64,000 nucleotides of DNA from Corynebacterium choanae (GTDB taxonomy: Bacteria > Actinomycetota > Actinomycetes > Mycobacteriales > Mycobacteriaceae): NCBI RefSeq assembly GCF_003813965.1, contig NZ_CP033896.1:2542001-2606000 (forward strand). The letters are read 5' to 3'. Below are positions 46,653 to 55,864 of the stretch, piece after piece. Position 1 is the first letter of the stretch. The number at the start of each line of letters is the position of its first letter. A model generated the notes under the pieces. The model had not been told where the DNA came from and ran no database searches. It saw nothing but the letters and a program-made list of their open reading frames with translations. The translations under genes and the position numbers were made by a program.

Positions 46653-47012
46653 ATATCAGATCGATCCTTGGGAATTATTGGTATATATCGCTATGTGGCG
46701 TCATGCCGGAACGGTGTGCGGCACCACACCCGCACGGGGCTGTGTGCTGCGTGCACATTCGACTCGCCTTTTCCTTGTCACACATCCGCCGGGAGGTGGC
46801 GCGAGCTGGGGCAATGATGCTGTTGCTCAGGGTGTGCGCAGGAGGCTGGCCGGAAAAAACGCACCCGGTGACCGGGTGCGCTACGGGCATATGCTATTAG
46901 TCACGATAAACGACACTGGCAGCGAATGAAAATCGAACCCGTTCCACTTGGGGGCAACCGCCGTGCCGAACAGCGCTATTGCTGGCGGCGCAGGAACTGT
47001 TGCAGATCCCTG
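46653..47012. other. spacer between hemC and hemD
   Basis: The region contains the hemAC terminator (46854-46880) and an AT-rich segment (TAGCGATATATACC on the minus strand, about 46680-46695) resembling a -10 region for hemD. No gene is visible. Confidence 0.5.
46854..46880 (-). terminator. strong rho-independent terminator after hemC
   Basis: A 9-bp perfect stem with a 3-base loop (CGCACCCGG-TCA-CCGGGTGCG on the minus strand, 46860-46880) is followed by six Ts. It lies about 130 bases past the hemC stop codon and before the hemD start. Confidence 0.88.
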
Positions 47013-47939
47013 CTAGAGCAGGGCTTTCGCACCCAGGCCAAGCAGGTCGGCGGCGAGAATGCGGCCCGCGTCGGCGGGACGGTCAATGGGTGCGCTGGCT
47101 TCCCCGGTGAGCTGTTGTGACCCGTCGAGGGCGAACACGCCGCCGCGAAGATGCACATGGGTGCCGTCGTCGGACAGGGTTGCTGTCGCGGCGACCGGGG
47201 AGGTGCAGCCGGCGGCGAGTGCCGACAGCAGGGATCGTTCACTGATGGCAGTAATCGTGGCGGTGGGATCAACCATGCTGTTGAGCACAGTAACGAGTGC
47301 ATCGTCGTCGCTGCGGCATTCCATGGCGAGGGCGCCTTGTGCCGGCGCCGGCAGCAGGGTGGTTTCGTCAAAGATTTCGGTGATAACTTCAGCGAAGCCG
47401 GCACGTTGAAGTCCGGCGACCGCCAAAATGACCGCATCCATGTTGCCGCTGGTGACTTGCCCGATCCGGGTATCCACATTGCCACGTAACGGCACAATGG
47501 TGAGATCATCGCGCAATGCCCGCAGCTGGGCGATACGGCGCGGCGCAGAGGTGCCCACCACAGCACCTGCTGGTAATTCGGCAAACGTTAATCCGTCGCG
47601 GGCGACAAGCGCCTCCCGGCGGTCGACACGCTGCGGAACGACAAGATGGAACCGGGGATCTAACGCGGTGGGCAGATCCTTCATCGAATGCACGGCAATG
47701 TCGGCCCGGTCGTCGGCCATGGCCTCCCGCAACGCTTGGGTAAACACCCCTACCCCGATGCGTTCCACCGGCGCTTGGGACACATCCCCGGGGGTGGTGA
47801 TAATGGTTGCCTCCGCGTCGAGTCCGTGATCCTGCAGACGGCGAACCATATGTCCGGTTTGGGTGAGGGCAAGTCGGGATCCACGAGTACCAACCCGGAT
47901 CCGGCGCTGCGTCGGGTGATGTTCGTCAACTGTCTGCAC
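47013..47939 (-). CDS. hemC: hydroxymethylbilane synthase (porphobilinogen deaminase)
   Basis: HemC assembles four porphobilinogens into hydroxymethylbilane. The 308-residue product begins RIRVGTRGSRLALTQTGHMV, the conserved substrate-binding start. It includes IAVHSMKDLPT and the dipyrromethane-cofactor cysteine in LLSALAAGCTSPVAATATL. Length is standard. It lies about 220 bases after hemA on the same strand, and a strong terminator follows it, so hemA and hemC form the transcription unit that commits glutamyl-tRNA to heme. Confidence 0.96.
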   Translation of the reverse strand: MQTVDEHHPTQRRIRVGTRGSRLALTQTGHMVRRLQDHGLDAEATIITTPGDVSQAPVERIGVGVFTQALREAMADDRADIAVHSMKDLPTALDPRFHLVVPQRVDRREALVARDGLTFAELPAGAVVGTSAPRRIAQLRALRDDLTIVPLRGNVDTRIGQVTSGNMDAVILAVAGLQRAGFAEVITEIFDETTLLPAPAQGALAMECRSDDDALVTVLNSMVDPTATITAISERSLLSALAAGCTSPVAATATLSDDGTHVHLRGGVFALDGSQQLTGEASAPIDRPADAGRILAADLLGLGAKALL

Positions 47940-48160
47940 GGGAAGACCTTCCTGTTGTTGTCAGCGTGCGCGGTAAACGCAATTCGAAATAGATGGGGCG
48001 AATATGTGCCATGAAGCAATGGGGCAATTGCACCGGTGGGGAGATGTAGCCAGACACGAATTTTGTGGAGCTGCACCGCGCCGTCGCCCACTGGCTCGCA
48101 GTGTCTTGCAGCAGCTTCACCTGGCAACCCACATCCTGCAATCTGGCCACTGTTACTGAC

Positions 48161-49654
48161 CTATTTGGCGATACGGTGCGCGGTCATCGTGTGCCGATGC
48201 TGGTTGCCAATATCACCCGGATTCACACTGGTGGTGAGCTGTACTGCTTCCGCGGCGGCTACGGCTTCGGCCACACTGATCTGCTCGCCGCGCGCTATCC
48301 GTCCACCGACAAGGACCTGTTCTGGAGGGATTTTCACCACCGCAGAACCAGAGCGCGTCCGATGGTCGTTTTCTTCCAGCCCGAAGAGTTCTTGCAAAGC
48401 CGACCGATAGGACACTGTCCCGGAGTGGGCGGCAAGTTCTTTTACCCGCACGGTCGGCTGGTGCAGCAGCTTGTCCACAACTCGGCGAACAGTGCGTTCC
48501 ACCTCCACATGTTGGGCTTCGCTCAAATCAGGGGATTTTTTATCAAGCCGGGCAAGCTCTTCGGCGACTACTGCCGCGGCGTGTCGGCGCAGCGCCGACA
48601 CCGCCGGCACCACGTCGCGAACCCGCTGTGCGGAAGCATAGAGCCCCAGTTCTTCCCCGACGATCGCTAACGCTTTGCGTTCTGCTGCCCGCGACGAGTC
48701 AGAGCGAACCGCCCGAAGATAGGCAATGTTGACAACCCGCACCCCGGGGAGTTGTTCAATGGTTTCATCAATATCGCGGGGCATGGACAGATCCACAGCC
48801 ACCAAGGGGGTGCTGGTGCTGCGCTGGTTGCGCAGGGCTTGTTGGGTCACGGTAAACATTCCCGCCCCGCAGGCTGAAACCAACACATCAATATCGTTGT
48901 AGGCTTCTTCCCTACTGTCCCACGGCAGCACAATCGTGGGCAGGCCGGCTTCCCGCGACCGTTGAGCAAGCACATCAGCGCGCTGTTTCGTGCGGTTGCT
49001 GACAATTAAGGATTTCGCCCCAAGGCGGCCAACATGGGTTGCAGCAAGGGTAGCCATCGCCCCGGCCCCTAAGATCATCACTGTTTTCCCGGCGAGCGGG
49101 TGAGCCGCAGCAGTGTCCACATCCAGCAGGCGGAGGGCTTCGGCGAAGGCAACAGAAACCATCGACGGACCGGATTCGTCAATACCGGTTTCGCTGTGCA
49201 CCCGTTTCCCGGCGTGCAGCGCCGACTGGGCGAGCAGATGCAAACTTTGCCCGGCAGTGCCGAGCTCGTGGGCCTGTGCATAGGCGCTGCGCACCTGGCC
49301 GATGATTTGTTGTTCCCCCGGTACGAGAGAATCCATGCCGGCAGTCACAGCAAATAAATGTTCCGCTGCAGCTTCCGCATAGCGCACGTAGAGATGCTGG
49401 CGCAGCAGGTTTGCCGCAATACCGGTGACCGAAACCAACACTTCCACCACATCGGTGACCCCGGCATGGAATGCGTTCGTTACGGCATAGACTTCCATCC
49501 GGTTACAGGTGGAGATCACCATCGCTTCACTCACCGACGGCTGCGCAGCGATAAGACGAGCCACTTCGCCGCGTTGTGTTTCGCTAAATACGGCCTGTTC
49601 AAGCAAGGTGACTGGCGCGGAATGGTGCGACATGCCAACGATGAGAACACTCAT
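48161..49654 (-). CDS. hemA: glutamyl-tRNA reductase
   Basis: HemA reduces glutamyl-tRNA to glutamate-1-semialdehyde, the first committed step. The 497-residue product carries VGMSHHSAPVTLLE at the start, the catalytic cysteine in MVISTCNRMEVYAV, the NADPH-binding loop VMILGAGAMATLAATHVG, and a C-terminal dimerisation helix. A tail of about 60 residues rich in Ala continues beyond the usual end. The ATG at 49652-49654 is preferred because GAAAGG lies upstream; the longer frame to 49729 adds a basic stretch. The glutaredoxin-like gene lies just upstream. Confidence 0.95.
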   Translation of the reverse strand: MSVLIVGMSHHSAPVTLLEQAVFSETQRGEVARLIAAQPSVSEAMVISTCNRMEVYAVTNAFHAGVTDVVEVLVSVTGIAANLLRQHLYVRYAEAAAEHLFAVTAGMDSLVPGEQQIIGQVRSAYAQAHELGTAGQSLHLLAQSALHAGKRVHSETGIDESGPSMVSVAFAEALRLLDVDTAAAHPLAGKTVMILGAGAMATLAATHVGRLGAKSLIVSNRTKQRADVLAQRSREAGLPTIVLPWDSREEAYNDIDVLVSACGAGMFTVTQQALRNQRSTSTPLVAVDLSMPRDIDETIEQLPGVRVVNIAYLRAVRSDSSRAAERKALAIVGEELGLYASAQRVRDVVPAVSALRRHAAAVVAEELARLDKKSPDLSEAQHVEVERTVRRVVDKLLHQPTVRVKELAAHSGTVSYRSALQELFGLEENDHRTRSGSAVVKIPPEQVLVGGRIARGEQISVAEAVAAAEAVQLTTSVNPGDIGNQHRHTMTAHRIAK

Positions 49655-49865
49655 GGGGTGCGCACCTTTCTGTTCACAACGACGGGATGGTCTCCGGGGT
49701 TTCGCGGTTGGTTCCACAAGTATCGACAAAACCTAAGGCAACATCCCCGCTTGGGCGGCGACCGCCGGGGATGATGCATCGTCCAAGATACCGCAGTATC
49801 CATCGAAAGTTGTAGCTTTGTCTCAAACTCGTCGACAACCTAGGGTATCGACTTCTCCCCCCGTT

Positions 49866-50117
49866 TCACAACAAAGCCTTGGCTAACTCCTCCGGGTCGC
49901 ATTCCCAGGTGCCAATCACTTCATCATCGACGAGCACCACCGGTACGAGATCCCCGAATTCTGCCGCGAGCGCCGCATCATCGGCCACATCGATCACCTG
50001 GAGTTCACAGCCGGCGGCAGCCACAAGAGGACGGATTTCTTGCTCTACTCGTTGACAAGAGCCGCAGCCTTGCCGAATAAGCAGTTCCACCACATGGGGG
50101 CGTTGCAGCAAAGACAT
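49866..50117 (-). CDS. small glutaredoxin-like protein
   Basis: The 83-residue thioredoxin-fold protein has a CxxC active site near its N-terminus (LIRQGCGSCQRVEQE) and the cis-proline region FGDLVPVVLVDDEVIG. AAGGAG lies 9-14 bases before the ATG at 50115-50117. Rv0508, next to hemA in M. tuberculosis, is the likely ortholog. The frame extends further upstream to 50372 but that part contains the pentamer repeats and is not coding. It is divergent from the SerB1-like gene. The target disulfide is unknown; being next to hemA may be only conserved synteny. Confidence 0.88.
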   Translation of the reverse strand: MSLLQRPHVVELLIRQGCGSCQRVEQEIRPLVAAAGCELQVIDVADDAALAAEFGDLVPVVLVDDEVIGTWECDPEELAKALL

Positions 50118-50549
50118 GAGGGTGTACTCCTTGCAAGATTCGGTTGCGTGGCCGGTTTCGTCTGCTGCCATCGCAGCACCACTGGGGCTTCGGTTTTTCA
50201 ACCACCAGCCGCAGGCTAACGTGCGGGACCTGCTGTGGCGACAGTTGCCTAGTCTAGGCATGCCTATTGGCGATGCATAGCGTTTTGCGGCAGAAAATGG
50301 AAAACAACGCACCCCAGCGCCTTGCATTGGACGAACCGGCACAGCACGGCACGGCACGGCACAGCACAGCACAGCATAGGGGGAACACTACTGGTGGTAA
50401 TACTCCAAGCAGGTGACCGGGCGGGTGTTGCCCGCCGGTTCCCTCACCGGGTATAGAGTAAATCGGGACACCGGTTACCCGCCGTTCCGCAGTGTGGTGT
50501 GTGTCTGTTTCCCGCCCGCGTCCAGCCGTCTGACGAAGTTGTTGCTTTT
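50118..50549. other. divergent intergenic region with pentamer repeats
   Basis: It separates the glutaredoxin-like gene (minus) from the SerB1-like gene (plus) and should hold both promoters. Seven tandem ACRGC pentamers lie at 50341-50375. No gene is supported. Confidence 0.5.
50341..50375. repeat. seven tandem pentamers (ACAGC/ACGGC)
   Basis: Seven adjacent 5-bp units read acagc, three acggc and three acagc. Related GCTGT units (three copies at 33137-33151) occur in the resB-ccdA spacer. Such arrays are prone to slippage; here they are outside coding sequence. Confidence 0.85.
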
Positions 50550-51617
50550 ATGGTTTCTCCCGCACAGTTTTCCCCGTTTGACCCGTCCGGCGAGCCGTTT
50601 TCGTTAAGCCCTGAGGAACTTCTCGCCCACTGGACGGTCAATCGTGGTGGTTTACGGCGCTTCCTTGAGGATGTCGCAATGCCGCCAATTGACGACTCGA
50701 CTCAGCAGCAGGCCGGTGAGGCGGCTGCCGCCGCCGCAGTCGCGGACGCCTTTGATCTTGAACTGAAAGATTATGCGGCCGGCATCGATACGGTGCGTGG
50801 CGCCTATGAGGCTGCCGGGAAAGCCCACGTCTCCGCGCCGGATCCCGATATTGTGCCCGAAGATGGGGCAGCAGCATTCTTCGACGTTGACAACACCCTT
50901 ATTCAGGGCGCCTCCATCATCGTGTTCGCAATGGGGTTGGCGAAGAAAAAATATTTCACCTTCCGACAAATCGCACCGGTGGCGTTGAAACAGTTGAAAT
51001 TCCGGATCACCGGCAACGAAAACGCCGACGATGTGGCGGAAGGCCGCCAACAGGCGCTGGAGTTTATTCAAGGGCGCCGCGTCGAGGAGCTTGTCGAACT
51101 CTGTGAAGCCATTGTCGACGAGCATATGAATGAAAAAATTTGGCCAGACACCCGGCATGCGGCGGAACAGCATTTGGCGCAAGGCCACCAGGTGTGGCTG
51201 GTGTCGGCAACACCGGTGCAATTGGCACAGATTTTAGCGCGTCGCCTAGGGTTCACCGGTGCGCTGGGAACGGTCGCCGAAGTGAAAGATGGCCGCTTCA
51301 CTGGCCGTCTGGTTGGCGATATTTTGCATGGACCGGGCAAAGCCCATGCGGTGGCGGCGCTCGCCACGGTGGAAGGCCTCGATCTTTCCCGCTGCACCGC
51401 CTATTCTGATTCGGTCAATGATGTACCAATGCTGTCCATGGTCGGGACAGCGGTGGCGATTAATCCGGATAATCGACTGCGGAAAGTGGCCGCCCAGCGC
51501 GGCTGGGAGATCCGGGATTATCGATCCTTACGCAAAGCCATCCACAACTATGGCCTCCCCGCGTTGGCTACAGCAGTGTTCACCCTTGGCGGATGGCGCT
51601 GGTGGCGTCGCCGCTAA
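50550..51617 (+). CDS. HAD-IB family hydrolase, SerB1-like phosphatase
   Basis: The 355-residue product carries the HAD catalytic motif [11 protein letters not shown] (motif I), SATP in [13 protein letters not shown] (motif II) and the Mg-binding [11 protein letters not shown] (motif IV), with a helical cap between motifs I and II. A Pro/Arg-rich N-terminal region of about 100 residues and a basic C-terminus (GGWRWWRRR) flank the core. The start is uncertain: ATG at 50550 or GTG at 50499, neither with a good ribosome binding site. It is syntenic with Rv0505c (serB1). HAD-IB enzymes include phosphoserine phosphatases; the real substrate is not established. Confidence 0.85.
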   Translation: MVSPAQFSPFDPSGEPFSLSPEELLAHWTVNRGGLRRFLEDVAMPPIDDSTQQQAGEAAAAAAVADAFDLELKDYAAGIDTVRGAYEAAGKAHVSAPDPDIVPEDGAAAFFDVDNTLIQGASIIVFAMGLAKKKYFTFRQIAPVALKQLKFRITGNENADDVAEGRQQALEFIQGRRVEELVELCEAIVDEHMNEKIWPDTRHAAEQHLAQGHQVWLVSATPVQLAQILARRLGFTGALGTVAEVKDGRFTGRLVGDILHGPGKAHAVAALATVEGLDLSRCTAYSDSVNDVPMLSMVGTAVAINPDNRLRKVAAQRGWEIRDYRSLRKAIHNYGLPALATAVFTLGGWRWWRRR

Positions 51618-51810
51618 TTCCAGCCACTGGTGTTCCGCACCATCGCTGATTGGGCAGCTGGATGCCCTGCACCGCTTGGGGCAAACAGCTGTCAAGCGGA
51701 AACCAACAGGAAGCTTCCGCTGCGGGCAGTTTAAGACTCTCTCGGGTAGGCGCTGCGGCGAACGCTTTGGCTGCAACGAAGCATCTGCGGTGAGCAGATT
51801 CGGGAAATCG

Positions 51811-51860
51811 TCAAAACCCTGTATTGATTCCTGCCGGAGGGCAGGCAATACAGGGTTGTT
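51811..51860. terminator. bidirectional terminator between the SerB1-like gene and the 33-aa gene
   Basis: An 11-bp perfect outer stem (AACCCTGTATT at 51815-51825 with AATACAGGGTT at 51847-51857) encloses a CCTGCC/GGCAGG inner stem. It lies between two convergent genes; the minus-strand side has TTTT after the stem. Confidence 0.75.
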
Positions 51861-51896
51861 GAACAGTAACGATCGTCGCAAAAACGAAGCGGCGGA

Positions 51897-51998
51897 TTAT
51901 TTGCCGAGTTTACGACGCTGCACCCGGGTGCGACGCAGCATCTTGCGGTGCTTCTTCTTCGACATGCGCTTGCGGCGCTTCTTAATCACTGAACCCAT
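51897..51998 (-). CDS. 33-aa basic protein, AURKAIP1/COX24 domain (bS22-like)
   Basis: This 33-residue protein starts at an ATG (51996-51998) and ends at a TAA (51897-51899). Over half its residues are Lys or Arg ([19 protein letters not shown]). The sequence matches the short AURKAIP1/COX24-domain proteins that are strongly conserved in actinobacteria (Rv0500B in M. tuberculosis), reported as bS22 on the small ribosomal subunit of mycobacteria. GAGGAAACC lies upstream. It is 363 bases downstream of the excisionase-like gene, as in M. tuberculosis where Rv0500A precedes Rv0500B. Confidence 0.9.
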   Translation of the reverse strand: MGSVIKKRRKRMSKKKHRKMLRRTRVQRRKLGK

Positions 51999-52361
51999 GG
52001 GGTTTCCTCGCTTCGTTAATACTGTAGTTTTACTGTTTTCTCGCTCAGCTGCCTGCAACCAGCGTCTGAGAAGTAGCGTAGAGCTATCCTCGCATTGGCG
52101 TTAACTGTCGAGCACTCCAGCACCATGCGGCTTCACTACTTCGGCCAGGTGTCTGGAAGACGGTGGTTAACTGTATTCCCTGCGCCACTTGGACGCGTGA
52201 CGCAGCAGGTAAAGGGAGATCCTTACCTATTGCGCTGGGAGTGATTGCGGCAGGCAATGCAAGCCATCATACCGGGGTGGCGGTAACTGGCCAAACCTTG
52301 CCCCGGCCGGAGCAGGTTTGCGGGCAGCTGGCGCTATGCGCACCACCGTCGCTTGTGACGA
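51999..52361. other. intergenic region
   Basis: No gene is visible between the 33-aa gene and the excisionase-like gene. It should hold the promoter of the 33-aa gene. Confidence 0.4.
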
Positions 52362-52553
52362 TTAGCCCACCTGAAAATAGGAGGAGCTCAAATAGTCGTT
52401 GACGGCCTTTTCGTGCACCCGGAATGAGCGACCAACCCGGACGGCCGGCAATTCACCGGAGTGCAGCAGCCGGTACACCGTCATTTTCGAGACGCGCATA
52501 ATTTCGGCGACTTCGGCGACAGTAAGGAATGTTCCTTGATCTTCATGTGCCAT
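52362..52553 (-). CDS. excisionase-family helix-turn-helix DNA-binding protein
   Basis: The 63-residue protein consists of one MerR-type winged helix: LTVAEVAEIMRVSKMTVYRLLHSG is the helix-turn-helix and VGRSFRVHEKAVNDYL the wing and last helix. It belongs to the excisionase/BldC-like group and corresponds to Rv0500A by position between proC and the 33-aa gene. No prophage, integrase or attachment site is near, so it is more likely a chromosomal regulator than a phage excisionase. Targets are unknown. Confidence 0.88.
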   Translation of the reverse strand: MAHEDQGTFLTVAEVAEIMRVSKMTVYRLLHSGELPAVRVGRSFRVHEKAVNDYLSSSYFQVG

Positions 52554-52812
52554 TGTGTGTTTTAACCCTTCAGCACGTTCGCGCTGCAGGCTTCCCCTCC
52601 CGCAGATGAAACACGCGCGTGCGTCGTAGTGATCTTACCGTGAATTGTGTGACAGATGCGACCGTTGGGATCACATGAGTTACACCCTGTTCCAGGATGC
52701 CGGTCAAACTGCGACGATTGGGCGGGTTTTCCACCCCATCCAATACCCCTATTTGGGGCAGGTGCGGGTGAGGGGTGCACACTCCTGCGACGGATGTGAC
52801 AGCGGGGAACGC

Positions 52813-53625
52813 TTACGCGCCGAGTTCTTTGGAGCGTTGCGCACACGCATCGACAGCGCGGTAGCAGGCTGCCCGAATGCCATGTTCTTCTAAGGCGCGA
52901 ACCGCCGCCACTGTGGTGCCCCCTGGCGAGCTCACATCGGCACGCAGACTCGCTGGTTCTTCTTCCGATTCCCGTAGCATCGTGCCGGCGCCTTCTAGGG
53001 TGGTGACGACGAGTTCCCGGGCAAGTTCCCGGGTGAGTCCGTGGCTTACCCCGGCTTCGATGAGGGATTCAGCGAAGAGGAAAAAATAGGCTGGGGAGGA
53101 TCCACTCAGGGCGGTGACGACATCCATCTCGGATTCTTCTACCACCGCAACCTGGCCGACGGTCTCTAGCATGGTGGTGATCGTGTCGAGTTGTTCCTCG
53201 GTGACGAACCGGCCTGGGGCGACCGCGGACATGCCTCGCTGCACCAGCATTGGGGTGTTGGGCATGACCCGCACAATTGCGGTGCCGGCACTGACCACAT
53301 CTTCCAGTGTCGCTAACGGAATACCGGCTGCCATCGACACCACCACAGTGTCTTGATCATTGTCGTCGAGAGTTTCCGCGATCTCTGCGAGCACCTCTGC
53401 TGTCGCATAGGGTTTCACACACAAAAACACGACGTCAGCGTCGGTCACCGCCTGCTTGTTGTCGGTCAGTGCGGTCACCCCGTAGGTGTCGCTAAGCGTC
53501 TCGTTGCGGTCTTCCCGCCGATTCGTGACGCGAATCGTTGCCGGGTCTGTGTCACCGGCAATAAGTCCGGCGAGGAGTGCTTCGCCGATTTTTCCGCCAC
53601 CAATAATCGCAACTGTGTTTGTCAT
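52813..53625 (-). CDS. proC: pyrroline-5-carboxylate reductase
   Basis: ProC reduces 1-pyrroline-5-carboxylate to proline with NAD(P)H. The 270-residue product begins [18 protein letters not shown], the dinucleotide-binding motif, and has [18 protein letters not shown] and [20 protein letters not shown], the ProC signature that binds the substrate carboxylate. The ATG at 53623-53625 is preferred because AAGGTGGGG lies upstream. Length and order are standard. It is on the same strand as the excisionase-like gene. Confidence 0.96.
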   Translation of the reverse strand: MTNTVAIIGGGKIGEALLAGLIAGDTDPATIRVTNRREDRNETLSDTYGVTALTDNKQAVTDADVVFLCVKPYATAEVLAEIAETLDDNDQDTVVVSMAAGIPLATLEDVVSAGTAIVRVMPNTPMLVQRGMSAVAPGRFVTEEQLDTITTMLETVGQVAVVEESEMDVVTALSGSSPAYFFLFAESLIEAGVSHGLTRELARELVVTTLEGAGTMLRESEEEPASLRADVSSPGGTTVAAVRALEEHGIRAACYRAVDACAQRSKELGA

Positions 53626-54089
53626 GCGCCCCACCTTGCCAGACATCTGCGGCAATCGCACCCTAGATGGCATTGCACCGCCGGGTTTTGTTGCCTTTCT
53701 CACCGTGGCCGCCGCAGGTGCGAGATTGTCACCGAGGCGGCGAGTTCGCAAAAACGGAGTGTAGACACTCCACTAGTCGCACACGGGGCAGGGTGTTTTG
53801 GTGGTGTGTAAAGCTGTCCGCAGCGTGGGGTCTGCGACGACGTGTGTAAGGTGGTGGATTTTTTATCTCGTGCCGGCGGAAACCAAGCCTCATAAGGTAG
53901 CTTCCGCGCAGGTTGTGTGCACCGGCAGCAAGGAGTTAGCCCGACGATGGGCGGCGAAAGGTGTGTTCCGCTGTCGGTGAAGACACCACCACCCCGTGGG
54001 GCGATGCTGCATCATCTAGGTGTCGTCAACATCTAGCAACGGGTGCTACACGGGGTGGGCGGGTGAGGCTGCTGCGGTGGTGTGGCGAG
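53626..54089. other. gap between proC and the Ala-rich membrane gene
   Basis: About 460 bases without a supported gene. In M. tuberculosis two small genes (Rv0498, Rv0499) lie between the equivalent neighbours; no counterpart is visible here. Confidence 0.45.
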
Positions 54090-55835
54090 TTAAAGTCCTA
54101 CGACCGCAAGGGGACCGAAGGTAACTGCCAGACCGGCAAGTGCGGCCAACACCATGGAGACGGAGTCTTTCTCGGTGCGCAGTGCATGCACACTGCCCAC
54201 TACACCACTGGTGACTGCCACTGCGAGCAGTCCGGTGATCCACGTTGGGAAGATCTGCCAGAGCAGCTCGAAACCCTTGAAAATCGCGACTGCAAGCACC
54301 AGGGCAATAACTACCATGAGCAGCACCGAGCCGATGGAGATCTTCCGCTCAGCGGCGTCGTCTTCTCCTTCGACGGCTGCCGGATCTGTAGCCGGGGCTA
54401 CAGCGGTATCGGTAGCCTGCGCTACGGCGTTGTGCTGATCGGTTTTGGGGGTGATGGCACTCTTGAGCTGTTCTGGGGTGACTGCCGGGAACTCACCGGT
54501 GGTGAGCTTGGCTGGTGCTGCAGCATCTACGAGTTCCACTGGAGTACCGGCCGGGGTGGTTGTGGTGCGGTTAGATGCACTGCCCGCAGGGGTTGCGTCA
54601 CCAGCTGGTGTGGTCGCCTTGCCGGCTGCGGTGGCAGGAGTTGTACCAGGTGATGCTACTGTTTGCGCAGCGGTGGATGCAGCTGCCGCCGGAGTGTTGG
54701 TATCCTTGCTCGCTGCAGGTTTGCTGCTGCCAGCTGCTGATGCTTGCTTCTCGGCGCTGGTAGACGGCGCAACCTTCGGTGCCGGAATAGTGCCGGAGAT
54801 TGGGGCTGCTGGCTGCTTGTTTGCGGCGGCAGCATCCTTGGAATCGGCTGCGTTACCACTCTTTGGTGCCGACGTTGCAGGTTTTGCAGCAGGCGTTGCA
54901 GGTTTTGCCGCTGGTGTTGCAGCAGCAGATTGTGCTGCTGCCGCCGGCACTGCGCCAGGTGTGGTAGCGGTTTTCGCGCTGTCGTTGCTGCTGCCTGGTT
55001 TCGGCGCCAGTGTGGCCGATCCAGGTTGAGTTGTCTCGGATTTTGCCGAGGTTGCCGATCCGGCAGGTTTGCTTGCCGCAGCCGGCTTGGTCTTGTTGTC
55101 ACCGGCAGCGGTTGACTGTTGTGCCGCCGGTGCCGCTGTGGATTTGTGGCCTACCGGCTGAGCGTCGGCCGCCTTGGACTCTGCTGGCTTAGGCGTAGCT
55201 GCCTTGCTGTCTGCCGGCGTATTTGCAGGGGTGCTCGTAGCCTTGGGCTCTGCTGGCTTAGCAGGGGTTGTCTTGGCAGGGTTTTTGGCCGATGCAACCT
55301 TGCCGGTGGTGGTCTCATCCGCCGCTGCTGCGGTGGTGCCTGCCGACTGGGGTGTTTTGGTGGCTGCTGCTGCGGCAGCAGGTTGGTTCGCCGGGGCTTC
55401 GTTTGCTGCGGGTTGTGCTGCCGCAGGTTTGCCGGCGGTAGCGTTTGCCGTGGCGGTTTTCCCGCTAGCAGCAGTGTTGGAGGCAGGTTGCGCCCCGTTT
55501 GGGGTCGGTGCGGCCTTCCCACGGTCGGCGGATTCGGTGTTCGCGGCCGCTGGCTGTTTCGTCCCCGCAGCGGCTGCCGCCTGCTGTTTTTGTGCCGCTA
55601 GTGTGCGGGCGGTGACTTTCGGTGTCTGCTTGTCGTCGTCAATTGGTTCCGCGGTATGTTTGGCATCCTCTGGTGCGGCGGTGACCGCCGGCATCGAGCC
55701 GGTGAGTTCCGCCACAGAGATACCGCCCTCTTCCAGCGACCGGCGGCGGCGCCGTCGCGGCGCAGCCGCTTCACCACCATCCTCACTCGCGGCACGGGCC
55801 AAGAGTTCCGCGACGGTGAGTTTCTTCTCGCTCAT
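54090..55835 (-). CDS. Ala/Pro/Lys-rich low-complexity membrane protein (Rv0497-like)
   Basis: The 581-residue protein has a conserved N-terminus (MSEKKLTVAELLARAASEDG, then RRRRRRSLEEGGISVAEL), about 380 residues of Ala/Lys/Pro/Thr low-complexity sequence in which AAAKPA-like units recur, and a C-terminal part with about three membrane helices (ISIGSVLLMVVIALVLAVAIFKG and two after it). It corresponds by position and ends to Rv0497 of M. tuberculosis, a much shorter protein. The linker is probably disordered and cytoplasmic. Function is unknown. Confidence 0.82.
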   Translation of the reverse strand: MSEKKLTVAELLARAASEDGGEAAAPRRRRRRSLEEGGISVAELTGSMPAVTAAPEDAKHTAEPIDDDKQTPKVTARTLAAQKQQAAAAAGTKQPAAANTESADRGKAAPTPNGAQPASNTAASGKTATANATAGKPAAAQPAANEAPANQPAAAAAATKTPQSAGTTAAAADETTTGKVASAKNPAKTTPAKPAEPKATSTPANTPADSKAATPKPAESKAADAQPVGHKSTAAPAAQQSTAAGDNKTKPAAASKPAGSATSAKSETTQPGSATLAPKPGSSNDSAKTATTPGAVPAAAAQSAAATPAAKPATPAAKPATSAPKSGNAADSKDAAAANKQPAAPISGTIPAPKVAPSTSAEKQASAAGSSKPAASKDTNTPAAAASTAAQTVASPGTTPATAAGKATTPAGDATPAGSASNRTTTTPAGTPVELVDAAAPAKLTTGEFPAVTPEQLKSAITPKTDQHNAVAQATDTAVAPATDPAAVEGEDDAAERKISIGSVLLMVVIALVLAVAIFKGFELLWQIFPTWITGLLAVAVTSGVVGSVHALRTEKDSVSMVLAALAGLAVTFGPLAVVGL

Positions 55836-55864
55836 GTACGCGTTCCTTTCCTATGACCTAAAAG

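Noticed and set aside
52362..52553. Excisionase-like gene as evidence of a prophage or integrative element
   Set aside because: There is no integrase, phage gene or attachment site nearby, and the gene order is the conserved proC neighbourhood.
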